Positions 11,035 to 21,604 of a stretch of 64,000 bases of DNA are shown here, piece after piece. The translations under genes and the position numbers were made by a program. The notes beneath the pieces are model-generated. The model did not search any database, was not told where the DNA came from, and saw only the letters and a program-made list of their open reading frames with translations. Location: positions 1,984,001 through 2,048,000 of the forward strand of contig AP026539.1 in assembly GCA_026075535.2 (NCBI GenBank), given 5' to 3'. This stretch comes from Tricholoma matsutake (lineage: Eukaryota; Basidiomycota; Agaricomycetes; Agaricales; Tricholomataceae). How positions within the stretch are numbered: position 1 is the first letter of the stretch; each line of letters starts with the position of its first letter.

Positions 11035-13890
11035 AACTCCATCACGCTCTTCTCAATTTTGGTTAACTCAATGTTTTGATAATGCACCAGATCTAAGTTC
11101 ACATGGCTGAACTCACCTCTCTGCAGTAGACAGGACATGCAAAATATCATTGATATGGTCCAGATAGGACAGTGGTACAGGCAAAAAGTCATATAGTCTT
11201 TGTTTATCTCATTGTGCATACAGCTTATAAATACTTTTACTAATTAGGATATGAAGGAGCAGCCAAAACAAAGTGTGTATTGGCTGGTTGTCAAATTTCG
11301 CAATATCGACCAGGGTGTCTTAGAATCTGTTCAAAATGATGTGGAAGGGGCGGAAACAGGTATTATGTCAGAGAATGGTGTTATGGTGAGGCAAGCGATG
11401 ACTCTGATTGCGGGGAGATGGATGAACCTGAGTTTTTTTCTGAGTTGTGCCTGCTCTCTACTACAGCTGGACAGGTGGCTTTTGAGGTTGACTGTGACAT
11501 CGATAGAAAGTCATCTCGGCTCCTTGATCTCTTGACGGACAGTCCAACAGCTACAGAAACTGATGTGATAGTTTCTCCAGCTCCATCTGCCATAGATAAC
11601 ACTGAGGATGCCAATTTAGAAGCAAATTTTGCTGATTGGTAGGGAGACAACTCTTTTTTTATAGTTATTTACACAAAAACTAGTTATTAACAGTTAATAA
11701 CAGGTGTGAATAACTAGTCCAGACCCCATATGTTACTAACATATGTGACAAACTCACATGGGAGTTGTTCACAGAACCCTAGCAGAAACACTTGTAATGA
11801 AAGAAAAGAAAGGTCTGATGCACTAATTGCACCCAAGACCAATCCATAGCGACCATTGTTTCCCTTTTGATAGATATCTAAGACTTCACCAACATAAAAG
11901 TGTTGAGTGCTGCACATGATGACAAAACTTCCCAACTCAAGCTTGAAGAAATATGTGATGTTATGGCAAGAAAGATTTGAGACAGCAACCACAGCTGGCA
12001 GGTTTTGCATGAGAATGGATGTTGCACCAGAGCAAAATGAAATACCTTGAGAAGCCACAAGGGTCTTGATGTTCGACACAATATTCTTCCATCAAGATTC
12101 ATGGTCCTTCTTTGGCTGTTTTGTTCCAAGTGACACATTGAGATCCTGTGCAACATGCAAACGATGTGATGCCTCCTGCAGCCTGCTGTTTGACCTTCTG
12201 TGACTACTACCTTGCTGAGTGCAAACTTGGGATCAATTCATAAAATCCTCTCAGACCGAGTTGTTGAGCCAGACTGTAAATGCAGATGCTCATTCAGCAT
12301 CAATTCAACACTGATCTGCCTGTGTTCATCAAGAATTGCACTCTTGATTTGCACCCCAGTGTCACTATGCTTGAGCGCATATGAGCATGTCAATGCATAA
12401 TAGGAATTTTTTTTCCCTAGTAGGGATCCATTGCCATACCATCAGAATGGGCTGTGCATGGGAACATTATTACAAAGGCTCTCAAATATGCTAAGCCCGG
12501 ACAGCCGGACAGGGGTGCCCACAAAATCGCCTCAAATATGCTATATCTGGACATTGAAACACCGATTTTTTGCCCCTCAAATATGCTATATCCTGGACAA
12601 ACCTTTGGTGGAGCTTCTGGGGGCCTTGCCAACCATGAAGTCATCCATGCAAGCTTGTAAAGACATACCAGGGCATCCAAAAACAATAATTTTGCAGTTA
12701 GCAGCTGGGTTCTGGTCAATATTTCTACCAAGATCATGTTTGTTTGTGCAGGCAAGCTCTGACACTGTGATTGGGTGGCCTGTTATAAGCAAGCAGTGTG
12801 CAATAGAGTGCACACTTGGATAACCTCCAAAGGTGAACTCTGCAGAAATTCTGGCTAAACAACATCTCATGAAATCTCTAATTTGTGCCAAAGAAAAGCG
12901 TCAAGATGTAGAATGGTTGACTTGAAAGCTCTCGTGTGTTTCGAAGCTTGTCATTATGGAATCCAGCAATTCTGACTGCAAGCCCTGCCATGATGCACTG
13001 GTCTGTGCAGGATTCTCACACCATATGTTAAAGAGCACTACAAATACTGCATTGTATGCACAGCTGTTGTTCATCCAAGTAGTGCCAAGTGGGACATTCA
13101 GGTGGATGGCTTCAGATGGATCAACAGGAGGGTGAATAAATTTTATTTTTTTCACTTTTGGCCACTTATTTGCAGGAACAATATAAGAAGACTTGCATTT
13201 TAACATGAATGCACTTGAGTTGTGAGGTGGCTTCATCATGGGTGTAGATGGTGCCTTGGAACTGCTCATATGCAAAATGCCAGCGTTGCTATCAATTCCT
13301 TTTGAGCCAATTACTTGCCAGTCAAGATGTTCCTTCCATTCTAGAAAGGGCTCCAACAGATGGCTTTATGCATCATGGATGGCATGTAGTTCTTACCCTT
13401 GCATTGCCAAAACAAATCTATCAAGGTATTCCTATGATCTGTCATTGCAATAGCTCTCGGCAGCTTATCCTCAAATTTGAGAGTGGTGATATTATCCAAT
13501 AGCTCTAGCTCCCGAAATTCTTGGCGCAGTGCTCCAGATGCACCCCTGGTAATCTTGGTTGAGTGAAGGCTGGACAGAATCAATGTCCCAGCTGTGGTGG
13601 CACTCCTGGACAGGGCGGTGTAATATCCTTGGTGAGAACAACACTGGCTAAGGTCCACAACATTGTATGGCCGAGTTTTTCCCTGGGAGGCATAGTCCGT
13701 CATTGTGAAGTTTGGCAGGGTGTCAAGAACCATTCCTTGCCTGATTGGAACCTGCATCCATCCAACCCTTTTCTGCACCAAGAACCCGACATTTGTTGAT
13801 TACTCCCATTTCGTTCCCAGCTGCCTTGTACTGCCCACACTGCTGTGCACCAGGCCACCTTGTACAACACCCATGGCTGCCTTCCCAAGG
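11035..13890 (-). pseudogene. PIF1-like helicase C-terminus fused to a cysteine-peptidase-like domain
   Basis: Minus-strand fragments share one protein order. At 13781-13341, TDYASQGKTRPYNVVDL and YYTALSRSA resemble helicase motifs V and VI of the PIF1 superfamily. It continues (13356-12901) into FLEWKEHLDWQVIG and then PLGTTWMNNSCAYNAVF, which looks like the cysteine box of a C19-type (ubiquitin-protease-like) fold. Further pieces (12891-12586, 12156-11714) read FGGYPSVHSIA, CPGMSLQACMDDF and HFYVGEVLDIYQKG. Proteins with this layout recur in basidiomycete genomes, probably carried by Helitron-like or other large transposons, though I cannot identify the element. The N-terminal helicase half (motifs I-IV) is missing upstream of 13.9 kb. 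Frameshifts, stops and an insertion near 12.5 kb show decay. Confidence 0.6.
12478..12605 (+). repeat. Short tandem repeat inserted in the helicase-like gene
   Basis: CTCAAATATGCTA followed by a GGACA-containing tail occurs three times (about 12480, 12531, 12576), spaced about 45-51 bp. It interrupts the reading frame of the minus-strand protein between APRSSTK and the next recognisable segment, so it is a later insertion or local amplification. Confidence 0.7.
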
Positions 13891-14759
13891 CTGCCATCTC
13901 TTTTGCAAATTCAACTATGGATTCCTGTGTGGCTCCTGCTATGTAATTTATCTATGCAGTCAAGACACTGCCACAGTCTTTGTTTCCATTCTGCCTTTAT
14001 TCCAGACTACAGTATTTAAGCTTAGTTAGTTTTGCCTTGTATTCCTCAGTTTGTATATCAACATAGACTTGACTTTAAACTTGCCAATCTAAATCTCCTT
14101 CTACTTCTACCTCAGTCCGCTAAGAGTCTGAACTCCCTTCGACTCGACCTCTAGTCTTCCTCTAAAGTTCTAATCTCATCTGAACTTAACCCAAGTCCCT
14201 CCGTACTCCTCCCCGCATTTACCCGCACTTCCCTGCTCTGACCTCCAAACCTTCGTCTTGAAATTAGGACACCAGACGAGGTGAAGGGTGCAGCTTCTTA
14301 CAAGCTGAAGCCAAGTCCTTTCCATTTCCCCTCCCACAGAATCTGCAACGACCCGACAACCTTCTGCTATCAACACCTGCAGGGTCTGATCAGATTCCGA
14401 TGTACCTTCTAGGATCAGTTCTTAACAGTATATATGAAATCACACTTCACTCGTCTCATTCCTCTCTATGACCCCTACCGACCCACCAGTGCACAACAAG
14501 AAATTCCCAATGTGCCGGTACTATTCCTGGGATCTCTGCAATTCAGCGATCCACCCTTTCCGACCCTCAACCTGCCACTACTTTTGGAGTGTCTTTCAGA
14601 CCCTCAAATATATTTTGACAAATCGGCTCAGGAGCCCCTTCAATCAGTGCCAATCTCATGTCCACCTGTGCCCTGCACCCTTCCGCCAACCCAGAAGGTT
14701 TTTGATCAAGAACTCCCCTTGAGTATGTAGGGGGCATCAACCAGCCTGAACACTTTGGG

Positions 14760-15838
14760 TTGGAAGATCCTGGTCTAGAGGATGGACCCCCCGGCAGACC
14801 TGATGGCCCTGGGGGTGACCCCAATCCCAATGATCCAGATGATCAACCTCCCGCAGTGGAAAACCCTGACCCAGGGGATAGGTTCATAGATGTCCTTTAC
14901 AACCTCTCAGAGAGTATCCGCACCCTTCATCAAAATAACACACCCAAGACTGAGAAAATCAAAGTTTGCAACCCGACACTTTCGATGGCACCAATCCAAA
15001 GAAACTTAGAGACTTCATAGTCTCCTGCAATCTTCATTTCCATGACCGTCCACACATATTTTCCTCTGATGAGAAAAAGATCATATTTATCCTTTCTTAT
15101 CTTAAAGGATCAGCTCTCAGTTGGTTTGAGCCTGGTCTTAATGACCTGACAGATTCCACACACTGGATGTGGGACTACAAAGCTTTCCTCACTGAGCTGG
15201 AAAGTAACTTTGGCCCGCATGACCCAGTTGGAGATGCAGAAAAAGCTCTCTCTGACTTAACAATGAAGAAAGGTGGTCGTATCACAAAATATAATGTTGA
15301 CTTCTGGGAATTAGCTTCTAGGGTCAATTGGAATGAAGCAGCCCTTTGTGACCGCTATTTCCACAGTCTTCCACTCCGGCTTCGCATAGAAGTTCTCTGG
15401 GGTGGTAAACCTAATACTCTTGCAGAACTGCGCTTGAAAGCACAGGACAGCGACGACATCTACTGGATGCAAGAAGATGAATCCTGTTTCAAAACAAAGA
15501 ATTCCAGTAATGTCACTAACTCTAGTCAGAAGGACTCTTCCAAAAGTCCTTCCCCATCGACAAACCAAACCTCTTCAAACTCTGCCCATGGTAACACCTC
15601 CAACCAGCAGTCTTCCACGACAAAGAACACTCCCCAGGACAAGCCCAAGTCATCCATCTCCAATAAGTTGGGGAAGAACAGCAAGCTCACTGGGGAGGAA
15701 CGAGAACATCACATGAGAGAAGGACTTTGTCTCTACTGCGGTGAGGAAGGGCACATAGCAGGAAACTGCCTGAAATCCAAAGCCGCAAAAGCCCATGCAT
15801 CCGTTGTCGTTCCCAATGCTATGGACTCAGAAAAATAG
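14760..15838 (+). pseudogene. Gag of the second gypsy lineage
   Basis: A long frame at 14966-15838 gives a capsid-type gag (PDTFDGTNPKKLRDF, ILSYLKGSALSWFEPGL, LESNFGPHDPVGDAE) followed by a Ser/Thr/Asn-rich linker and a CCHC knuckle, CLYCGEEGHIAGNC (about 15729-15770). The natural start lies further upstream: 14760-14965 in another frame reads a proline/aspartate-rich N-terminal part ending NLSESIRTLHQNN. A small indel near 14965 separates the two. Apart from that indel the capsid and nucleocapsid regions are uninterrupted. Confidence 0.8.
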
Positions 15839-15959
15839 TCTGCAACCCTCAGGAAACAGCCATTGGGGCTGGGGGTTGCATTGACCTTACCCATTTGGCT
15901 GCCTATGTTTGTCTCAACGCATCTGCTCTTTCTGACCCTGACTCCCTAACCATTCTTTT

Positions 15960-16653
15960 AACCTTTCCCGACTCTTCCGCCCCTTTCTGAACCCTTATTG
16001 ACTCTGGCTCCTCCCACTGCTTCCTTGACTCCTCTTTCGTGTTGGATAACCAACTCAGCATGGAATCCATTAACCTGATCGGTCTACGACTCTTTGATGG
16101 ATCTTGCAACTCCACCATAACTCAGGTCGTCATACTTCCGGTCACCTTCCCTGCTGGTGAAGTGTTCAATTTGTCATTCTATGTAACCTCGCTCGACTTT
16201 TCCTGTTCTGCCATACTCAGTCATAACTGGCTGAAGCAATACAATCCATTGATTGACTGGTCTTCAAGCCAACTCACTTTCTGCTCTGCAGATCATAGAG
16301 GTCCAGCACCCCTGACGTCACCTTTGTCCCCAAACCTTCTGGTAGAAATCCTCGACTCCTCCGCACTTTCCAAACCCCCCATTCCTCCTAAGTTTACACC
16401 TCCCGACATCTCTTTCATCAACACTGCTGCTTATGTGCATGCTAGCAAACTTCCTGGGGCAGTAGCTTTTCAGATGACCTTCGCTCCAGAAGGGTTATCT
16501 GCCTGCTCTGCCAAATCCACTGATGATGCTCAACCCAGAAACCCAAACAAAACCCACAAAAAGGCTTCAGATGGTATAACACAAGTCAGAGGAAGGATGC
16601 GAGGCCCTCTAGATGTCACCTGTCAGACCGACCATCAAATAGTCATAGAATAA
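15960..16653 (+). pseudogene. Retropepsin segment of the second gypsy lineage
   Basis: LIDSGSSHCFLDSSF near 15995 is the active-site loop of a retropepsin. It is followed by IGLRLFDGS, FNLSFYVTSLDFSCSAILSHNWL and YNPLIDW, the usual C-terminal half of a gypsy protease. A TGA just upstream (about 15988) breaks the link to the gag side. The frame then runs open to 16653, six bases before the inserted LTR at 16659. Confidence 0.75.
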
Positions 16654-16658
16654 CTGCT

Positions 16659-17855
16659 TGTCGAAGCAGTTCGAAGCTAAAAGAATGTGTTTCGAGGAGT
16701 TGCGATGATTTTAGAGACGTTGCAATATTTTTTGAGATGTCGCAATATTTTTTGAAGAGGTTTCAAGGAATTTTGAATGCGCAAATATGTTAGGATGCAA
16801 GATCGGGGGACTAGATGAGTAGTAGAAGCAAAGCAAAGGTGAATCGAGGGAATCGAGAGTGAGAATAACGTAATGCAAGGAATCTCGAGGAATTTTGAGG
16901 AGTTTTGAGGAAATTTAGTGTAAAACACCAAACTTTGGACTGAATAAGACTAAACTGAACTCTCAAATCACTGTGATCTGGGAGGAAGATGACGACTTTC
17001 TTGTTCTTCTTTGTATCTAGTACATCTTTTCATATAAAATAAAGAAAGTACCTAAAAAGGCTAGAGAACATGAGGCAAAAGTCAATATAAGTATATCAGG
17101 ACAATAAAGCAAGCCTAGAAGGGGTGAATATAACACATGATGAAGAAATAATAAGAAAGAATAGCTAAAACCGGACTGTCCTTGTTATAAATTGAATAAA
17201 AGATCGGAAACTGCTTCGAGCGGATTGTATGCATGCACATGTGGTCGAAATGTGTTCGATATACTTGATATAGTGTCCCATGTGTCCAGCATGCATCCAA
17301 AGATCGTTCGAACAGGAAATACTGTGTCCAACAATGTTTTCCGAGGTTCGATGTTTTTCGGAGATTTTCGAAGATTCTTTGGACTTTGTTCATGGCCCGA
17401 TATTGGTGCGATATTGTTCAACGATGGTAGGGGATACGTCTGGCATGTGTGCGATGATTATTCGGATAGCGATTATAGTGTCCAATGTTGATTTTCGATG
17501 TTCGACAATTTTCGAAGTCGGTCGAGGAAATATCAGACTTGCTCAAAGGCCGATATTGCTGCGATATTTCTCGAAACTGGTTTGGAACCCATCGACGATG
17601 CTCCAAGTGTATATCCTGAGCTGTCCAAAGGTCGGGGGAGTTGTACTATAGTGGCCGAAGGCATACGAAGAATTTCGAGGTGTTGTGAAGAGTTTCGAAG
17701 TGTTGTGAAGAATTTCGAAGCATTTTCGTGACATTGTAGAGGTTCATAGAGGTTCATAGAGCTTCAGAGGGGTTCGTAGAGGTTTGGAGGGGTTTGTATG
17801 GGTTCGCAGAGCTTTGACGATGATTGTAGATGTGATTTTCCGAGCTTGAACGACA
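16659..17855 (-). repeat. Solo LTR (about 1.2 kb) inserted in a gypsy pol
   Basis: On the plus strand it begins TGTCGAAGCAG and ends AACGACA, giving TGTCG/CGACA inverted ends. It separates the protease from the RT of the host gypsy relic. A truncated second copy in the opposite orientation lies at 41458-42419. It is rich in TTCGAA-type and GAGGTT-type short repeats, and the small open frames inside it are not genes. I found no target-site duplication. The 18 bp after its right end (AGGTGGACCTATCACCGC) also flank the other copy. Confidence 0.7.
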
Positions 17856-17879
17856 AGGTGGACCTATCACCGCTAACTC

Positions 17880-18560
17880 ATCCGACATTTCCGATATTCT
17901 GCCTGAGTATCACAAATTTGCTGATGTCTTTAATAAGACTAAAGTGGATACCCTTCCTCCACATCAGTCTTAGGACCTCAAGATAGAGACAGAAGACAAT
18001 AGTCCTCTGCCTCTGGGCCACATGTATTCTCTCTCCCCCTCTGAATTAGAAGCCTTACGAGTCTTTATTGATGAAAACGTCCACTCAGGCTTCATCCACC
18101 CATCCAAGTCCCCACACGGTGCTCCTATTCTCTTCATCAAGAAGAAGGATGGTAGTCTCTGACTTTGTGTCGACTACCGAGGCCTTAACCATCTCATGAA
18201 GAAGGACTGCTACCCACTCCCCCTCATTTCTGACCTCCTCGACTCCCCCCAAAAAGCCTGCTTATTCACTAAGATAGACTTGTGGCACACTTATCACCTA
18301 GTCCGCATCGCTGATGGTGATGAGTGGAAAACCACTCTCCACACCCGCTACAGTTCCTTTGAGTGGTTGGTGGTTCCTTTTGGACTCATTAATGCACCCG
18401 CAGCCTTCCAGTGGTTTATGAATGACATCTTCAGCAACAGCAAAGGGGGAAATAGTGACTTTGCCTCCATAAACCCGACCAGCTTCCGACCTGTATTCAC
18501 ACAGGAACAACTCACCTCCTCCCTCCATGCCACCTATCTCGCCACGCCCATCATCTGACA
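17880..18560 (+). pseudogene. Reverse transcriptase fragment of the second gypsy lineage
   Basis: Reads [44 protein letters not shown], then [32 protein letters not shown] and FMNDIFS: the fingers and first half of the palm of a gypsy RT. A TAG near 17971 and a TGA near 18161 (between DGSL and LCVDYRGLN, where arginine is usual) interrupt it. The sequence then jumps to a later pol region ([11 protein letters not shown]), so the catalytic YxDD block and RNase H are deleted. Confidence 0.8.
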
Positions 18561-18574
18561 AGCCATAATTCATC

Positions 18575-18892
18575 ATGGATGTTGAGAAACTCCATAATGA
18601 CATCTGCACCTCTCTACCCCTTGACCCACTATCATCCGCTCACCTCCTGACACCTGTCGACCCCAACTGGACTATAGACAAGGCAGGTCTTCTCCACCAC
18701 TTTGACTGGATTTATGTTCCAGACATTGCGGATCTTCGCCTCAAGGTCCTTCAGTACAAACACGATCACATCCTTCAGACAAAGAAAACTCAGCAGCTTG
18801 TCCGTCGAGAATATGTCTGGCCAAACCTCCACACCTTCATGCAGGAATTCTGCAATTCCTGTACCACTTGCAAACAATCCAAATCGCCTTGA
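18575..18892 (+). pseudogene. Integrase zinc-binding fragment of the second gypsy lineage
   Basis: WIYVPDIADLRLKVLQYKH and RREYVWPNLHTFMQEF lead to CNSCTTCKQSK, the Cys half of the HHCC domain. The normal GHFGQNKT-like stretch carrying the second histidine is altered (ILQTKKTQQL). A TGA at 18890 ends the frame and the integrase core is missing. Confidence 0.7.
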
Positions 18893-18959
18893 CACAAACC
18901 CTACGGATTCCTGAAGCAACTTCCCTCCTTATGGCATGGTACACACTTGCATATAAACT

Positions 18960-19305
18960 GCTGTAATTTACCCTCCCCCACCTATTCTGGTTGGAGTCCA
19001 GTTATTCCGGTTGGAGTCCAGTTATTCCGGTTGGAGTCCAGTTATTCCAGTTGGAGTCCAGTTATTCCGGTCAGAGTCCAGTTATTCCAGTTGGAGTCTA
19101 GTTACTCCAGTTATTCTGACTAGATTCTGGTTACTCCAGATGCTCAACTTAGAGTATATACCCTAATGGATAGTCAAATTTCAAGTCTTGAGTTGTCAAA
19201 GTGCCTACAAAATATATTTGTGCAGAGTAAGGATTGAACTCAAGACATCTTATTAGAGTGATCACATGACAAACCAAACATGTGTGCTCAACCAGTTGAG
19301 CATTA
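18960..19305 (-). mobile_element. tRNA-derived SINE-like element A
   Basis: On the minus strand a tRNA-like head has box A GCTCAACTGGTTGAGCA (19301-19285) and box B GAGTTCAATCC (19241-19231). The body contains about six 20-bp tandem units with GGAGTCC (19100-18980). The tail reads AATAGGTGGGGGAGGGTAAA near 18965. The same head-body-tail order recurs at 20560 and 40566. The head is not a complete tRNA gene: I could not form an acceptor stem. Confidence 0.6.
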
Positions 19306-19400
19306 TTAGATAGTGATATAATGTTTATTCATGAGTCAGAATCATGACACTCTAATTTTTTTCGAAGTAGTTAATATCAAATTTTTTTAATTAACCACAT

Positions 19401-19655
19401 CCCTCACATTGAATGTGAGGGAGTGGGGATGATTGTAATTATATACATAAACAAAAAATCCTCCCTCTCACAAGATGCGAGAGGGAGTTTTATTTATATA
19501 CATAAAAAGCTAACCCCTTGCACCGAACACAAGGGGGGAGGTAAAAACATGAAGAAAAAAATCCCTCCCCCATGCAAAATGGGGGAGGAGGGGCACAATA
19601 CTAATAAATAATTAAAGTACAAAAAAAATCCCTCCCCACAGGAAGTGCGGGGGAG
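19401..19655. repeat. Ladder of five G/C-arm hairpins
   Basis: Five perfect or near-perfect inverted repeats of type CCCTC(n)/(n)GAGGG lie at about 19401-19421, 19461-19487, 19514-19536, 19564-19588 and 19630-19655. Spacing is 50-65 bp and the spacers are A-rich. The arms differ in sequence (for example CCCTCACATT with AATGTGAGGG, then CCTCCCCCAT with ATGGGGGAGG), so pairing is kept while the bases change. Confidence 0.8.
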
Positions 19656-19989
19656 GGGGAGGGGATGCGACCCCGCTGTTGTCTGTCCTTCCACCCACAA
19701 TCCACCTCACGAGCAGTTGCTCATGAGGCTGGGGGTGGGTGGCTTGTCATCATTTGTCACTGTTGTCCCCTGTTTGGATTTCTGTTTTTTTCTTTTCTTT
19801 TTTTTTGGGGGGGGGGTTTGGGCATGTCAGTGCAACATGGCGCAAGTACAGAGGTGGGTGGGTGCTTACTAGGCAGGTACCTCCCTTCTGGGGTCTCCTG
19901 GCATCCCTCTGCACCCTCCTAGCCTATGTTGACAGCCTCACATCCCATTTGAATGGGGAGGAGGGGATTGGGTGGGCGTGGGCATGGGT

Positions 19990-20300
19990 TGTGCATTTTT
20001 CGTTGTGGCAGGTTGTCCCCAGTAGTATAGAGCCTAAAAAGCAATGAATTACCATTAGTTGATTGATAAAAACAAAAAGAAAAAAGAAAAAAACTTATCT
20101 ATGGCCCAAACGACATTGCCATCATTTGGGCCCGCGTTCTGTCCAGTCAGCTCACGTTTTTCGTCGTGGCAGGTCGTCCCCAGTAGTATACAACCTAAAA
20201 AGCAATAAATTACAATTAGTTGATTGATAAAAACAAAAAGAAAAAAGAAAAAAAAACTTATCTACGGCCCAAATGACATTGCCGTCGTTTGGGCCCGCAT
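19990..20300 (-). repeat. Two tandem exon-intron-like modules (about 160 bp each)
   Basis: Two copies begin at about 19997 and 20157. On the minus strand each contains a short open piece (WNAGPNDGNV), an A/T-rich intron-like stretch with ATAAGTTTTTTT and an acceptor-like CTTTTTAG, then another open piece (RLYTTGDDL). They are about 90 percent alike by eye. The downstream minus-strand sequence (20301-20451) is Pro/His-rich and low complexity. Confidence 0.55.
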
Positions 20301-20559
20301 TCCATCCAGTCGGCTCATTTGAAGGTGGTGGTGATGGTGGGAGTGGGTGTGGGAGTGCTGGTGGTGGGTGCGCATGCAGTGGTAGTGGTAGAGTGGAGAG
20401 GAGGAGGAGGCGGCATTGACGATGGTGTGGTGGTTGTGAGCTGGCAGTCACGTGTCATGTGTCATGCATGTATGCGTACTTATTATTTATTCTGTTAATG
20501 GCTGTAACTATGCACCTTGGTTGGGTAATAAAGGTATTAGATGTATGTAGATGAATAAT

Positions 20560-20895
20560 TACTTGGTAGCTCAGTGGTTAAGCATGCTGTTATGTGTGCA
20601 CACCCAAGGTCGAGGGTTCAATTCTTGTTGTATGTCGAACTTTTATTTGGGGAAGCATGTGCATTCCAGTTATTCCGGTTAGTCCAGTTATTCCTGTTAT
20701 TCCAGTTGTGATGAGTCCGGTCAGATTCTGGGGATTCTGGGTGTAAATTGGATCCTTATTCCAACCAGAATTGTGCTGCATAGGGAAAACTATGTACAAA
20801 AAAAAATTCCACCAGATTCCAGAAATTCCAGAAATTCCAGCCGGACAAACCGGAATCCAACTGGAATAGGTGGGGGAGTGTAAAGTACTCATAAA
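20560..20895 (+). mobile_element. tRNA-derived SINE-like element B
   Basis: Box A TGGTAGCTCAGTGG (20564-20577) and box B GGGTTCAATTC (20614-20624) are 37 bp apart. The body has ATTCCAGTTATTCCGG-type units. The tail reads GGAATAGGTGGGGGAGTGTAAAG, ending near 20895. It is in inverse orientation to element A, so the two enclose 19.3-20.55 kb. Confidence 0.6.
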
Positions 20896-21155
20896 CTGTG
20901 TGTTGGAGGACTGGCTCCACTGCTGAGGCAGCTGTGGAAGCCTCCCCTGCATTCTATGAAAGCGCTCAAACCCGAGGACAATAACAGGCAGGATATTATA
21001 TACTCATGAAGTGTTAGGCCGTCAATTTGTCTGGGATGCTTCATGGCATGTGGGTAACTAGATTAGTATTACAAGTCTGCAGAACAGAATTGCCCTAGAT
21101 ATCAGATCAGCATCAACAAATCAACCTCAACTCCATCCTGCTTAATACTATAGCA
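20896..21155. other. Intergenic, no gene seen
   Basis: Non-repetitive sequence between a SINE-like element and the RING-type gene. It could hold the promoter of the latter. Nothing specific was recognised. Confidence 0.4.
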
Positions 21156-21470
21156 ATGTCCTCCCCACCTCCACAGAAACAGCTGTTATGTTCCAAATGT
21201 GACACCACTTTCCTGTCCATGTCTAATATCAATTCTCTCCCCTGCGGTGAGTGAAGCATTGCTTTACCTATGATAAGCCTTTGACTGGCTGCAGGAGATA
21301 TTGTATGCACTGTTTGTTTATGAGAGGCAAGACTTGCTGGGAATCAGTGCCCTCACTGCTGCCAAGCCTTTAATAACTCAGACATTCAGCCTCTCTTTAT
21401 GTCAGCTAGTGATGATCGAGAATGGGCAAAGTTTGAACAAGGAGTGAAAAGGTATTCAATTGATTGTTAG
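21156..21470 (+). pseudogene. Small RING-finger protein with a 48-bp intron
   Basis: The ATG at 21156 opens MSSPPPQKQLLCSKCDTTF. A GTGAGT donor after 21246 and a CTGCAG acceptor ending at 21294 give a 48-bp intron, a usual size in basidiomycetes. Splicing yields C-x2-C, then LPCGDIVCTVC and NQCPHC, the spacing of a C3HC4-type RING, which would act as an E3 ubiquitin ligase. The usual histidine of PCGH is aspartate here, and a TGA replaces the residue after CTVCL. The frame then continues CCQAFNNSDIQPLF to a TAG near 21470. I infer a decayed copy of a small RING family. Confidence 0.5.
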
Positions 21471-21604
21471 GATAAAGATAGATCTCATCCTCAAATTTAT
21501 GTTCAGAGATGAAGAGGTGCATAGTGTTAAAATGATTATTGTCAACAGCTTTGGTAAGATAGGTGTTCATGGATTACTGCATGCACACTAGTACATAACT
21601 GAGG

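Larger units (their letters stand above)
14040..18920 (+). mobile_element. Ty3/gypsy relic, second lineage, split by an LTR
   Basis: A leader (about 14040-14460) containing a G-poor stretch is followed by gag with a zinc knuckle, protease, reverse transcriptase and a piece of integrase. An unrelated 1.2-kb LTR in inverse orientation lies between protease and RT. RNase H and the integrase core are missing, and no LTRs of its own were found. Gag and RT sequences differ clearly from the chromovirus copies, so this is a separate gypsy lineage. It ends near 18920, where a SINE-like element begins. Confidence 0.8.

Noticed and set aside
11251..11650. Overlapping frames on both strands (11251-11535 plus, 11418-11642 plus, 11381-11650 minus)
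   Set aside because: None shows a domain. The plus-strand one ending ANLEANFADW could be a last exon, but I could not link it to an upstream exon.
17192..17757. Several frames on both strands around 17.2-17.7 kb
   Set aside because: They lie inside the 1.2-kb LTR and recur in its inverted copy at 41.5-42.2 kb.
20564..20640. tRNA gene
   Set aside because: Boxes A and B are present but no acceptor stem or plausible anticodon arm; a SINE head fits better. The same applies at 19231-19301 and 40573-40633.
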